26,990 nucleotides of DNA. Source: SICB01 sp037132395 (lineage in GTDB: Bacteria > Patescibacteriota > Saccharimonadia > CAILAD01 > BJGX01). The stretch lies in assembly GCA_037132395.1 (NCBI GenBank), contig JBAXPC010000005.1, positions 1 to 26,990 of the forward strand, in the 5' to 3' direction. Positions 1-6,390 of this stretch are shown in pieces; the stretch's first letter is position 1, and each line of letters opens with the position of its first letter. The notes beneath the pieces were generated by a model. It saw nothing but the letters and a program-made list of their open reading frames with translations, was not told the DNA's origin and did not search any database. Made by a program: the position numbers and the translations under genes.

Positions 1-101
1 TACCACCACTTTAGTTTGAGGTTCTTCTTTTTGCTGGAGCTTGTTCTGGAGCTTGTTCTTGATTTGGAGCTTATTCTGGAGCTTGTTCTTGATTTGGCCA
101 T
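1..101 (-). CDS. 5' end of an unknown gene with a basic Ser/Thr/Arg repeat N-terminus (partial)
   Basis: An open frame starts at ATG 101-99 on the minus strand and runs off the left edge of the window (33 codons visible). It starts MAKSRTSSRISS, continues with near-copies of the same S/R/T-S-S pattern, then a KKK stretch, and ends LKLKWW at the edge. The DNA under it is repetitive: an 18-nt unit around GGAGCTTGTTCTTGATTT occurs twice with partial copies, so the peptide repeat reflects recent tandem duplication. A Shine-Dalgarno-like AAAGGA lies about 10 nt upstream, and a consensus promoter (142-171) sits further upstream, which supports a real gene. The basic tail followed by Trp-Trp would suit a cytoplasmic tail before a membrane segment, but too little is visible to assign a family. 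Confidence 0.6.
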   Translation of the reverse strand, partial: MAKSRTSSRISSKSRTSSRTSSSKKKNLKLKWW

Positions 102-141
102 GTTGTATTAATCCTTTATTTTATATAATTAGATACCTAAT

Positions 142-171
142 ATTATATATATATATATATCAATAAGTCAA
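142..171 (-). promoter_or_regulatory. Sigma70-type promoter for the partial gene at 1-101
   Basis: On the minus strand a -35 TTGACT (166-171) is followed by an 18-nt spacer and a perfect -10 TATAAT (142-147). The spacer is an AT-dinucleotide run. Transcription would start near 135, giving a leader of about 34 nt that contains the AAAGGA ribosome site. Confidence 0.65.
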
Positions 172-266
172 ACTTATTATGGTTTGTTTTATCGTCAGGG
201 AGTTCGATGTACTAAGCTAGGGTAATCAAAGCTTAAAAAAACTGCTATCTAAAAGTTATTATATCC

Positions 267-296
267 TTTACAACGCACCCGTTTTAGTGCTATAAT
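267..296 (+). promoter_or_regulatory. Promoter of rplU
   Basis: A -35 TTTACA (267-272), an 18-nt spacer and a perfect -10 TATAAT (291-296) precede rplU. The predicted start near 303 gives a leader of about 35 nt with a GGAAAGGAAAA ribosome site. The 95 nt between this promoter and the divergent one at 142-171 hold no gene that I can see. Confidence 0.65.
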
Positions 297-337
297 TCTA
301 AATTGTCTTTAAGTGGCAAGGAAAGGAAAACCAACAA

Positions 338-649
338 GTGATAGCAGTAATAGAATCCGGCTCGAAGCAATACATGGTAGAAAAAGGTCACAAAATTGAG
401 ACCGAGTTATTGCACTCTGATAAAGATGTAATCGAATTTCAGCCCTTGATTGTAATCGACGGAGACAAAATACAAATTGGCAAGCCAAAGCTCGAAGGAG
501 CTGTAGTGGTCGCAAAAATAATCGAAGCAGATGTTAAGGCTGATAAGGTTAAGGTTTTGAAGTACAAAGCTAAAAAGCGCCAAAAAACTCTAACTGGTCA
601 CCGACAGCGTCATGCCATCCTGGAAATTACCGAGATAAAATCTAAGTAA
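338..649 (+). CDS. rplU: 50S ribosomal protein L21
   Basis: Structural protein of the large ribosomal subunit that binds 23S rRNA. The 103-aa product has the normal length of L21. It begins with the family pattern of a beta strand ending in GSKQYMVEKG, and near the C-terminus carries the signature block KAKKRQKTLTGHRQ (about residues 77-90), the basic RNA-binding loop. The start is GTG at 338, placed 7-17 nt after a purine-rich GGAAAGGAAAA ribosome site. In most bacteria rplU is followed by rpmA (L27). Here a terminator follows at once and the next gene faces the other way, so L27 is encoded elsewhere. Confidence 0.95.
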   Translation: MIAVIESGSKQYMVEKGHKIETELLHSDKDVIEFQPLIVIDGDKIQIGKPKLEGAVVVAKIIEADVKADKVKVLKYKAKKRQKTLTGHRQRHAILEITEIKSK

Positions 650-657
650 AGTCCCGA

Positions 658-693
658 TAAAGACGCCCTTTTTTTTAAAGAGGCGTTTTTTTA
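658..693 (+). terminator. Rho-independent terminator after rplU
   Basis: ACGCC (663-667) pairs with GGCGT (682-686). Inside it CTTT pairs with AAAG, and a run of seven T follows. It lies 9 nt after the rplU stop. The convergent lipase-like gene ends at 713, so the hairpin separates the two transcription units. Confidence 0.75.
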
Positions 694-712
694 TTATCAA
701 AAAAACAAAAAA

Positions 713-2110
713 CTACTTGCAGCTATTTGGCACTGACTTTTGTGAAATGATATTTTGCATCCAGGCCAGAGTATCTTTGAAGCTAGCATTCATTGTATGG
801 TAATGATCAACGCTTCCGGTAGGATTAGAATTATCAATGGCAAAAGGGCTGGTATCGTATTTTTTAAATGTCACGATGTTGGATTGGACACACATCCGCT
901 CGAAGCCATGCTGGCTTTGTGATAATAAAATAACATCATCGTGAGTACCCTGGTTTATTAGCTTTGGGCGGGCGGTATTGGTACTTCCTACAATATTTTT
1001 GGCCATATCGGCTGAAAATCCTGCATAGACGGGGTTGATGGCGATATTGAGATCCTTAGCGGCCTTAATAAACTCACCTGTATAGAGCTGGTCCGACCTA
1101 TTTGTGCCGATGTTATTAGGCCAGGTCTTGTTGAACCCATCTATACAGCCCGATTGCACATCTTGCTGGTAGCTCTTGGCCCACCGACTCAAAAGTATTT
1201 TATCGATAGGGTAGCTGGTCTTGTACCAATCGCCGTAGCTTGCAAGTAGCAGCGGACCAAACCAGTTGATATTGGCGCCCCTAGTAGCATCGTCGATGGT
1301 CTCCTCAACACTAGTGACTGGTCCAAATCCGATAGCACCCTTGAGATTTACATCTGGTGCATAGTCGTTTTTGATTTGATCGGCCCAGTAGGCCGCTTGG
1401 CCGCCTTCGGAATATCCGGCACTAAATACACTATCGCTATCGAGCTGGTCTTTTGTTACAGCCAAGCTACTGACGGCGCGCACACTATCCAGTAGTGCCT
1501 TACCCTGCAATTCGCCAACCATAAAATGATGCAGGCGTGAGCTGTCGCGCATGCCTTCGTAGTCGATTGTGACTACTGCATAACCCTGGCTAGCATAAGC
1601 CATTAGTAGGCTGTCGTAATTTGCCCAGTCCTTCTTGGCTGGATCTTCGAGTGAGGCCGAGCAACTGTCAGCCATACCAGAAGTACCTGGCGCAAAAGCG
1701 AGGATTGGTTTCTTATTGTTACCCGACGGCAGGTAAACTCTAGCGTAAACTGGTACATTGTCTTTGCTACCATCAGAGGTGGTAAAAACAAACGTCTGCT
1801 TGGTGACTTCGGTATTTACAGGATTATCAAAGCGCTTATTGGTCTGTAAGATTATTTTTTGAACTTCGTTGGCAGAAAAAACTCTAGCTGATTCTTCCGA
1901 AATCACCTTGCCCGTTTTGATTTCTTTCTTGGCTTGTGTCTTGATTACTGAGCCAACAGGCACTTGCCTGGGTCGAGGCAGTATCACATAAAAATACATC
2001 AAAAGTGCAGATACAAAAATAACCTCTACAATTAAAATAGCCCAGAGCGAGCGACTAATGAGTCTTTGCCTGATGTCGTATTTTGTAATTGGTTTACGAT
2101 GCTTGGTCAT
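713..2110 (-). CDS. Membrane-anchored secretory-lipase-like alpha/beta hydrolase
   Basis: Predicted serine hydrolase of the alpha/beta fold, closest in pattern to the secretory lipase (LIP) family, which cleaves ester bonds in lipids. The 465-aa product has a short basic cytoplasmic N-terminus and one hydrophobic helix (about residues 21-44), so the catalytic domain should face outward as a signal-anchored protein. The nucleophile elbow is GYSEGG with Ser234, on a strand-turn-helix context SVFSAGYSEGGQAAYW. Likely acid and base are Asp391 or Asp392 (GTHDDV) and His436 or His438 (VDHYHT), in the expected order. Cysteines at 150, 322, 407 and 464 could form disulfides outside the cell. It stands alone between rplU and trxB, with its own -10 box 9 nt before the ATG. 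The substrate cannot be told from sequence. A lipid-scavenging role toward a host cell is inference. Confidence 0.8.
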   Translation of the reverse strand: MTKHRKPITKYDIRQRLISRSLWAILIVEVIFVSALLMYFYVILPRPRQVPVGSVIKTQAKKEIKTGKVISEESARVFSANEVQKIILQTNKRFDNPVNTEVTKQTFVFTTSDGSKDNVPVYARVYLPSGNNKKPILAFAPGTSGMADSCSASLEDPAKKDWANYDSLLMAYASQGYAVVTIDYEGMRDSSRLHHFMVGELQGKALLDSVRAVSSLAVTKDQLDSDSVFSAGYSEGGQAAYWADQIKNDYAPDVNLKGAIGFGPVTSVEETIDDATRGANINWFGPLLLASYGDWYKTSYPIDKILLSRWAKSYQQDVQSGCIDGFNKTWPNNIGTNRSDQLYTGEFIKAAKDLNIAINPVYAGFSADMAKNIVGSTNTARPKLINQGTHDDVILLSQSQHGFERMCVQSNIVTFKKYDTSPFAIDNSNPTGSVDHYHTMNASFKDTLAWMQNIISQKSVPNSCK

Positions 2111-2119
2111 TGTTAGTGT

Positions 2120-2125
2120 ATTATA
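2120..2125 (-). promoter_or_regulatory. -10 box of the lipase-like gene (leaderless type)
   Basis: A perfect TATAAT on the minus strand ends 9 nt before the ATG at 2110, so transcription should begin at or next to the start codon. No clear -35 hexamer and no Shine-Dalgarno sequence are seen. Confidence 0.5.
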
Positions 2126-2190
2126 CGACTAATTTGTATTTTATCTTTATTACGATCAAGAGCCTGCACAGAGCTAGGTAGTATCAGTTT

Positions 2191-3126
2191 TTAAATGCCT
2201 TCTAGATATTTCTCTACCTCAAGCGCGGCTCGACAGCCGTCGCCAGCTGCTGTAATTGCTTGGCGGTAGTGCGGGTCGGCAACATCACCGGCTGCAAAGA
2301 CCCCGTCGATGGCAGTTTTGACATTATCACTGACGCGCAAATAGCCGGCTTTATCCATTTCGAGTGAGCCCTTAAATAAGTCGGTAGCTGGTGTGTGGCC
2401 AATAGCAACGAAAACCGCTTGGCAATCTAGTTTTTTAGCCTTGCCCGTCTTGATGTTTTTTGTCTTGACACCCGAAACCTTGTCTTTTCCTAGTATCTCG
2501 ACTACCGAGGAGTTCCAGAGTACATGGATTTTTTCGTTATTTAGCACTCTATCTTGCATTATCTTGCTAGCCCTAAACTCGCCTCGGCGATGAATAATCG
2601 TAACTTTACTAGCTAGCTTAGATAGTGTTAAGGCCTCTTCCATGGCGCTATCGCCACCCCCAACCACAACAACCTCTTGATCCTTAAAGAAGAACCCATC
2701 GCATGTGGCACATGACGATACTCCGTTGCCCATTAGTCGCTCTTCGCTCTCGAGACCTAGCCAGTTTGCGCTTGCTCCTGTCGAGATGATAAGCGTCTTG
2801 GCAGTATATTCATTTTTACCTACGGTTACTTTTTTTGGTTGCCCACCAACTTCTACTTTTGTAGCGAGCTCTTGGATTATTTCGGTGCCGAAGCGCTTGG
2901 CCTGGGCCTTCATTGCGTCCATCAGTTCGGGGCCCATAATTCCCTCTTTAAAGCCCGGGAAGTTCTCGACTTCGGTGGTTAGTAGCAGCTGTCCGCCAGG
3001 AATAGTTCCGGCTACCATTAGCACCTTAATATTTGCTCTAGCGGCATAAATTGCGGCCGTGTAGCCAGCCGGGCCGGCTCCAACGATTATCAGATCGTAT
3101 TTTTTGGGTGTTGTTTGGTTTGTCAT
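2191..3126 (-). CDS. trxB: Thioredoxin-disulfide reductase
   Basis: FAD-dependent cytoplasmic enzyme that passes electrons from NADPH to thioredoxin. The 311-aa length is typical of the low-molecular-weight form. In order: FAD-binding GAGPAGYTAA (17-26), the redox-active CATC pair (Cys139 and Cys142), the second Rossmann motif GGGDSAMEEA (156-165), the NADPH 2'-phosphate contact HRRGEFRA (179-186), and the C-terminal FAD motif GVFAAGDV (275-282). No thioredoxin gene with a CxxC is in the window; the thioredoxin-fold protein at 10753-11019 lacks cysteine and cannot be its redox partner. The start ATG at 3126 has an extended -10 box 9 nt upstream and no ribosome site. Confidence 0.96.
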   Translation of the reverse strand: MTNQTTPKKYDLIIVGAGPAGYTAAIYAARANIKVLMVAGTIPGGQLLLTTEVENFPGFKEGIMGPELMDAMKAQAKRFGTEIIQELATKVEVGGQPKKVTVGKNEYTAKTLIISTGASANWLGLESEERLMGNGVSSCATCDGFFFKDQEVVVVGGGDSAMEEALTLSKLASKVTIIHRRGEFRASKIMQDRVLNNEKIHVLWNSSVVEILGKDKVSGVKTKNIKTGKAKKLDCQAVFVAIGHTPATDLFKGSLEMDKAGYLRVSDNVKTAIDGVFAAGDVADPHYRQAITAAGDGCRAALEVEKYLEGI

Positions 3127-3135
3127 AATAGTCGT

Positions 3136-3141
3136 ATTATA
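3136..3141 (-). promoter_or_regulatory. Extended -10 box of trxB (leaderless type)
   Basis: The minus strand reads TGG-TATAAT, an extended -10, ending 9 nt before the trxB ATG. It is divergent from the recD-like promoter at 3221-3226. Confidence 0.55.
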
Positions 3142-3220
3142 CCAAATTATTGCTCTCTATTTATAAAAGTTTTTGAACTTTAATAATCTGTCTGATTATT
3201 TTTAAGGCACAATTTGCTGG

Positions 3221-3226
3221 TACAAT
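3221..3226 (+). promoter_or_regulatory. Extended -10 box of the RecD-like helicase gene (leaderless type)
   Basis: TGG-TACAAT ends 8 nt before the ATG at 3235. The predicted start of transcription falls on the start codon itself, which argues against the upstream in-frame TTG at 3214, since that TTG lies before the -10 box. Confidence 0.5.
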
Positions 3227-3234
3227 ACTTTTTG

Positions 3235-4410
3235 ATGCAAAAATTTACCAATCAACAAGCTGCTGCGCTCAGTGCAATCGGAGCCTGGCTAAAATCTTAC
3301 AACAAAGGTGGTGCACAATACATTACCCTTGGTGGCTATGCTGGCACTGGCAAAACTACCCTAATCGCAGCCTTGCGTAAAGTTCTGACTGCCAATATGC
3401 CCGCCACAAAAGTTGGCTTTGCTGCCTTTACGGGCAAGGCGGCTTTGGTATTAAAAAGCAAACTCGTCCAGGATAAAATACTTCGCCCTGGCGACTCGAT
3501 ATCGACACTTCATAGCTTGATGTATTATTCTGAGACTGGTAAGGGTGATGTGCTCAAATGGCGTAAGCGTGACTTGCTGAAGGTCGATATAATCATTGTC
3601 GATGAAGCTAGCATGGTGAGTGAAGATATATGGAACGATCTGTTGAGTTTTGGAAAGCCAGTCTTGGCAGTTGGTGACCATGGCCAGTTGCCACCAATTG
3701 GCAACAACTTCAATCTCATGTTGGATCCCGAGATTAAACTCGATAAAATATGGCGACAGGCTGCCGATAGCCCAATAATTTCGATCTCTACGATGGCTCG
3801 CAGCGGGCAAGCTATACCCATTAAGGTTTATGGTGAGGGTGTCGAAAAACTCGATAGAAACGATCCCGTAACCGGCGATACCGTACAGGCTATATTGGAA
3901 AGCCACGATGCCGACACCTTGGTTTTGTGTGGCTACAACAGCACTCGCCAAAAGCTCAATAATCATGTTCGCGAACTGAAAGGCTTCGAAGGCCCTGACC
4001 CGCAGCGTAACGACACTATCGTTTGTTTACGCAATAACCGAGAGTCCGGCCTAAGCAATGGTCAGATAGGAGTTATTACAAGTATTTCGGCGACGAAAAA
4101 TGATAATGATTTGCTGTGGTGGAGTATTACAGCTGACTTTGACGGAACTGTATTTGATGGTTTTGCACCGAGGGAGCAATTTGGAGCTGCCACAACTATT
4201 AAGGAAGTGCCTAAGAGATCTAAAAAAGATTTGGTCGGACTATTTGATTTTGGCTACGGCCTAACCGTCCATAAGGCCCAGGGCTCACAGGCCAAGCGAG
4301 TGCTAATTTTTGAGGAACGCTTTCCAAAAATGAGCCAAGACGAATGGCAACGCTGGCTGTATACCGCGGTCACCAGGGCCGAACAAGAGCTATATATTGT
4401 TGGTAATTAA
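3235..4410 (+). CDS. RecD/Dda-like superfamily 1 DNA helicase
   Basis: ATP-dependent 5'-3' DNA helicase of the SF1B (RecD2/Dda) group, expected to act in DNA repair or recombination. The 391-aa protein carries Walker A GYAGTGKTT (34-42), motif Ia AAFTGKAA (63-70), Walker B VDEAS (122-126), motif III VGDHGQLPPI (146-155), and near the C-terminus the UvrD_C_2-type LTVHKAQGSQ and YTAVTRAEQ blocks (motifs V and VI). It is much shorter than RecD2 (about 700 aa or more) because the N-terminal domain is absent, so it resembles the compact phage Dda-type enzyme. No RecB or RecC partner is nearby. Start chosen at ATG 3235 because the -10 box lies just upstream; a TTG at 3214 would add seven residues. 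It faces heliorhodopsin tail to tail. Confidence 0.88.
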   Translation: MQKFTNQQAAALSAIGAWLKSYNKGGAQYITLGGYAGTGKTTLIAALRKVLTANMPATKVGFAAFTGKAALVLKSKLVQDKILRPGDSISTLHSLMYYSETGKGDVLKWRKRDLLKVDIIIVDEASMVSEDIWNDLLSFGKPVLAVGDHGQLPPIGNNFNLMLDPEIKLDKIWRQAADSPIISISTMARSGQAIPIKVYGEGVEKLDRNDPVTGDTVQAILESHDADTLVLCGYNSTRQKLNNHVRELKGFEGPDPQRNDTIVCLRNNRESGLSNGQIGVITSISATKNDNDLLWWSITADFDGTVFDGFAPREQFGAATTIKEVPKRSKKDLVGLFDFGYGLTVHKAQGSQAKRVLIFEERFPKMSQDEWQRWLYTAVTRAEQELYIVGN

Positions 4411-4505
4411 TACTCAGCTTACTCAAGAATAGGCTATGCTACCTAGCCCACAGATTGTTACGAAATGCCGAGTTTGCGATTAGGCTTATGCTGGTGAGAC
4501 ATTTT

Positions 4506-5285
4506 TTAGGGTCTAAGGGTACCAGCAAATACCTGCCAGGCTAAAGCCGTCTTGGCCACTAGACTCAATATAATATAAACACGTTCGCCGTAGAGGTAAT
4601 TCTTCCATGGTCCCCATTTCTTGTACTGCAAGAACATGTTGATAGCAAAGCAATTGAAAAACAAAAAGATAGTAATAAAGATCCAATAAACAAATGCTGG
4701 TATCTTGGCTCCAGAAGTCGAATTAGAAGCGCTGGCCCAAAAATAAATTGCAATTCCGATCCACGGCACGATACCAGCGATGCAGCCCACGATGTAGCTA
4801 ATCCATTTTGTTTTTTCGGTAGTTTGGTTGTGGATTTCCATTATGAGGCCACAGAGGTTCATGACCATAACTAGTGTGAATAAACAAATTAGGCTAACCA
4901 AGTCGTAAATGCCCGTCAGTAGTGCAACCGCAACGATCATGGTGCTAGCCGAAAAGCTGTACTCTATCCATCGGGCTCGGTTCATGCCCAGCTTGAGATC
5001 CTTTTTATACCGGCGGTAGTAGATGGTAGATATAATCAGGTGGGCTAGCATACAAATAACCAAGAATGCCAGTATTGGCCAAACCAATGGGAGCTGGTAT
5101 ATAGCCTTGGTGGCCGAGTCGAGAGTCTTGGTGTCGATATTAAATGTTAGGTAGCTGACATTAATCGGAAACTTAACCTTAGCGTTGGCAATTGCAAACA
5201 TCACTGCTACTTGGATAGCAAAAAACACGAACATAAATATATTGAATTTTCTAAGACCTTCAACCGTAATCTTTTTCTTGGCCAT
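4506..5285 (-). CDS. Heliorhodopsin (retinal-binding seven-helix membrane protein)
   Basis: Light-absorbing retinal protein of the heliorhodopsin family, which has an inverted topology (N-terminus in the cytoplasm) compared with type-1 rhodopsins. The 259-aa product has seven hydrophobic segments at about 13-34, 65-90, 107-128, 130-150, 164-184, 196-219 and 235-256. Helix 7 holds SLVAKTALAWQVFAGT, with the Schiff-base lysine at Lys245 and the preceding Ser241. Helix 3 holds RWIEYSFSAS, with the counterion Glu108. His82 in helix 2 and the blocks GIVPWIG, FLFFN and YLYGERVYI also match the family. In the helix-1 position where I recall His23 in the reference protein 48C12 there is Phe22. ATG 5285 is preferred because it gives the N-terminal length of other family members; ATG 5297 would add MWQQ. 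No retinal synthesis gene is in the window. The molecular function of the family is unsettled: sensing, transport or enzyme regulation are all proposed. Confidence 0.95.
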   Translation of the reverse strand: MAKKKITVEGLRKFNIFMFVFFAIQVAVMFAIANAKVKFPINVSYLTFNIDTKTLDSATKAIYQLPLVWPILAFLVICMLAHLIISTIYYRRYKKDLKLGMNRARWIEYSFSASTMIVAVALLTGIYDLVSLICLFTLVMVMNLCGLIMEIHNQTTEKTKWISYIVGCIAGIVPWIGIAIYFWASASNSTSGAKIPAFVYWIFITIFLFFNCFAINMFLQYKKWGPWKNYLYGERVYIILSLVAKTALAWQVFAGTLRP

Positions 5286-5344
5286 TTGTTGCCACATCTT
5301 TCTGGAAAATTAATTAATTCTTAAAGCTTATGCTTAATATATTA

Positions 5345-5373
5345 ATTATAGCTAATAAACTATACCGATGCAA
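5345..5373 (-). promoter_or_regulatory. Promoter of the heliorhodopsin gene
   Basis: On the minus strand a -35 TTGCAT (5368-5373), an exact 17-nt spacer and a perfect -10 TATAAT (5345-5350). The -35 lies inside the last codons of the upstream gene. Transcription should start near 5338, about 40-50 nt before the start codon, with a weak AGAAAG purine stretch as possible ribosome site. The ftsZ promoter (13036-13064) has the same two hexamers and spacing. Confidence 0.7.
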
Positions 5374-5854
5374 TCTTAATGTAATTGGTATTATCGCAAA
5401 TATAATAGGCCAGTATATTAAAACTGTCGAGCTTAGGCAGCTCGAACTGCTTGGCAATAGCGGTAATATCGGCAAAGCTAGTGCTAGTGGTATCTACCAG
5501 AGTAAAAACCAAGACCGTCGGTATGCTGTATTTTCTAAGATGCGTGAATAGCTTGTTGGCAAAGAATATTTCGATTTGATTTAGTCGTTCGTCGTGAGGC
5601 AAGTTAGCTGGCAGCGAAAGCCGACACAACTGGGGGCTATAAACGCACTGTACCGAGGCCTGGTCGTCTGAAATGATTACGCTGTCAAACCCTAGCTGCT
5701 TACCGTCTTTGACATAAGCCATATCTGGGTTTTCGGAGTATGCCTGGAATTCCCAGCCTGCAAAGTCTGGGCAGATATCGACAAATTCCTGGATTAGCTG
5801 GCGCTCGCGATGCTTTTTGATTGGGTCAAATGGCTGCTTCATGATTTTTTCCAT
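5360..5854 (-). CDS. Conserved-looking hypothetical protein, possibly nuclease-like
   Basis: The 164-aa soluble protein is not recognised. It starts with charged MEKIMKQPFDPIKKHRERQL, has no membrane helix or signal peptide, and contains NPDMAY (42-47) followed by GKQLGFDSVIIS. The spacing of Pro-Asp and the later Gly-Phe-Asp loosely recalls PD-(D/E)XK nuclease cores, but the canonical E/DxK is not there, so this is only a hint. Start chosen at ATG 5854, six nt after the end of the thermonuclease-like gene; a longer frame from 5896 would overlap that gene by 37 nt and has no better ribosome site. It is the last gene of the ileS-rodA-nuclease run, and its 3' end contains the -35 box of the heliorhodopsin promoter. 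Confidence 0.65.
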   Translation of the reverse strand: MEKIMKQPFDPIKKHRERQLIQEFVDICPDFAGWEFQAYSENPDMAYVKDGKQLGFDSVIISDDQASVQCVYSPQLCRLSLPANLPHDERLNQIEIFFANKLFTHLRKYSIPTVLVFTLVDTTSTSFADITAIAKQFELPKLDSFNILAYYICDNTNYIKIASV

Positions 5855-5859
5855 TCTAG

Positions 5860-6390
5860 TTACTTTGTTACCCCGGCGCAAGTTTGGGGAGACCACAGCC
5901 CGACTTCGCCTTGTCGGGCCCCGGCCTCGGCTTGCTTGAAGTCGCTCTGATGCTTGTAGGTTTGGGAGCGGTAGGTATATTCGTGGGCATAGCCCTCGTT
6001 GAGCAGTGTCAAATTAACCAGCTCGTCGCCAAGCCAAATATAAGCCAGTAGACGATCGTACTTGTCGCGCTCACCAACAATTGGGTCAAATTCGATACGG
6101 ATAGTTTTGCCTGTTAGCAGCTGCTTGGTTTTTGCAGATGCTTCCTTGCCAAAACACTGCACAACTTTTCTGGGATCGACAGTTTCTGGTGTGTCAATGC
6201 CAATAAAACGGACTTTTTCTTTGCGACCGTAGCGAAATATTTCGAGCGTATCTCCATCGTCAACCTTCTTGACCTCGTATACTTCCTGATTTGATGTTTT
6301 GACCCTAGCAGTGCTAAGCTTATTAACACCCACCGCTGTGCCGGCTAAAACAAGCAATACCCCGATGTATAATATTTTTTTGGTACGCAT
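5860..6390 (-). CDS. Signal-anchored thermonuclease (staphylococcal nuclease-like)
   Basis: Ca2+-dependent phosphodiesterase of the SNase family that degrades DNA or RNA, expected outside the membrane. The 176-aa protein has a basic start and one hydrophobic segment (about 6-22), a signal peptide or anchor without a lipobox cysteine. The catalytic set is complete: DDGDT (44-48), Arg61 and Asp66, Thr67, Glu69 in RFIGIDTPE, and Arg113 in YDRLLAY. NEGYA (131-135) is the usual later motif. Its ATG overlaps the rodA stop by one base (TAATG), so the two are translationally linked. In an organism thought to scavenge nucleotides, a surface nuclease would suit nucleic-acid feeding or uptake; that role is inference. 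Confidence 0.9.
   Translation of the reverse strand: MRTKKILYIGVLLVLAGTAVGVNKLSTARVKTSNQEVYEVKKVDDGDTLEIFRYGRKEKVRFIGIDTPETVDPRKVVQCFGKEASAKTKQLLTGKTIRIEFDPIVGERDKYDRLLAYIWLGDELVNLTLLNEGYAHEYTYRSQTYKHQSDFKQAEAGARQGEVGLWSPQTCAGVTK

Noticed and set aside
30..100. CRISPR-like repeats at the left edge
   Set aside because: The units are directly abutting and in frame with a coding sequence, with no unique spacers.
3214..3234. Upstream TTG start for the RecD-like gene
   Set aside because: The -10 box at 3221-3226 lies downstream of this TTG, and there is no ribosome site before it.
3451..3966. 171-aa open frame on the minus strand inside the RecD-like helicase
   Set aside because: It lies wholly antisense to a gene with complete helicase motifs, and its protein shows no recognisable domain.
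4506..5297. Type-1 rhodopsin (proton pump) identity for the seven-helix protein
   Set aside because: The residues around the Schiff-base Lys, the WIEYS helix-3 motif and the absence of a DTx-type pump triad fit heliorhodopsin instead.
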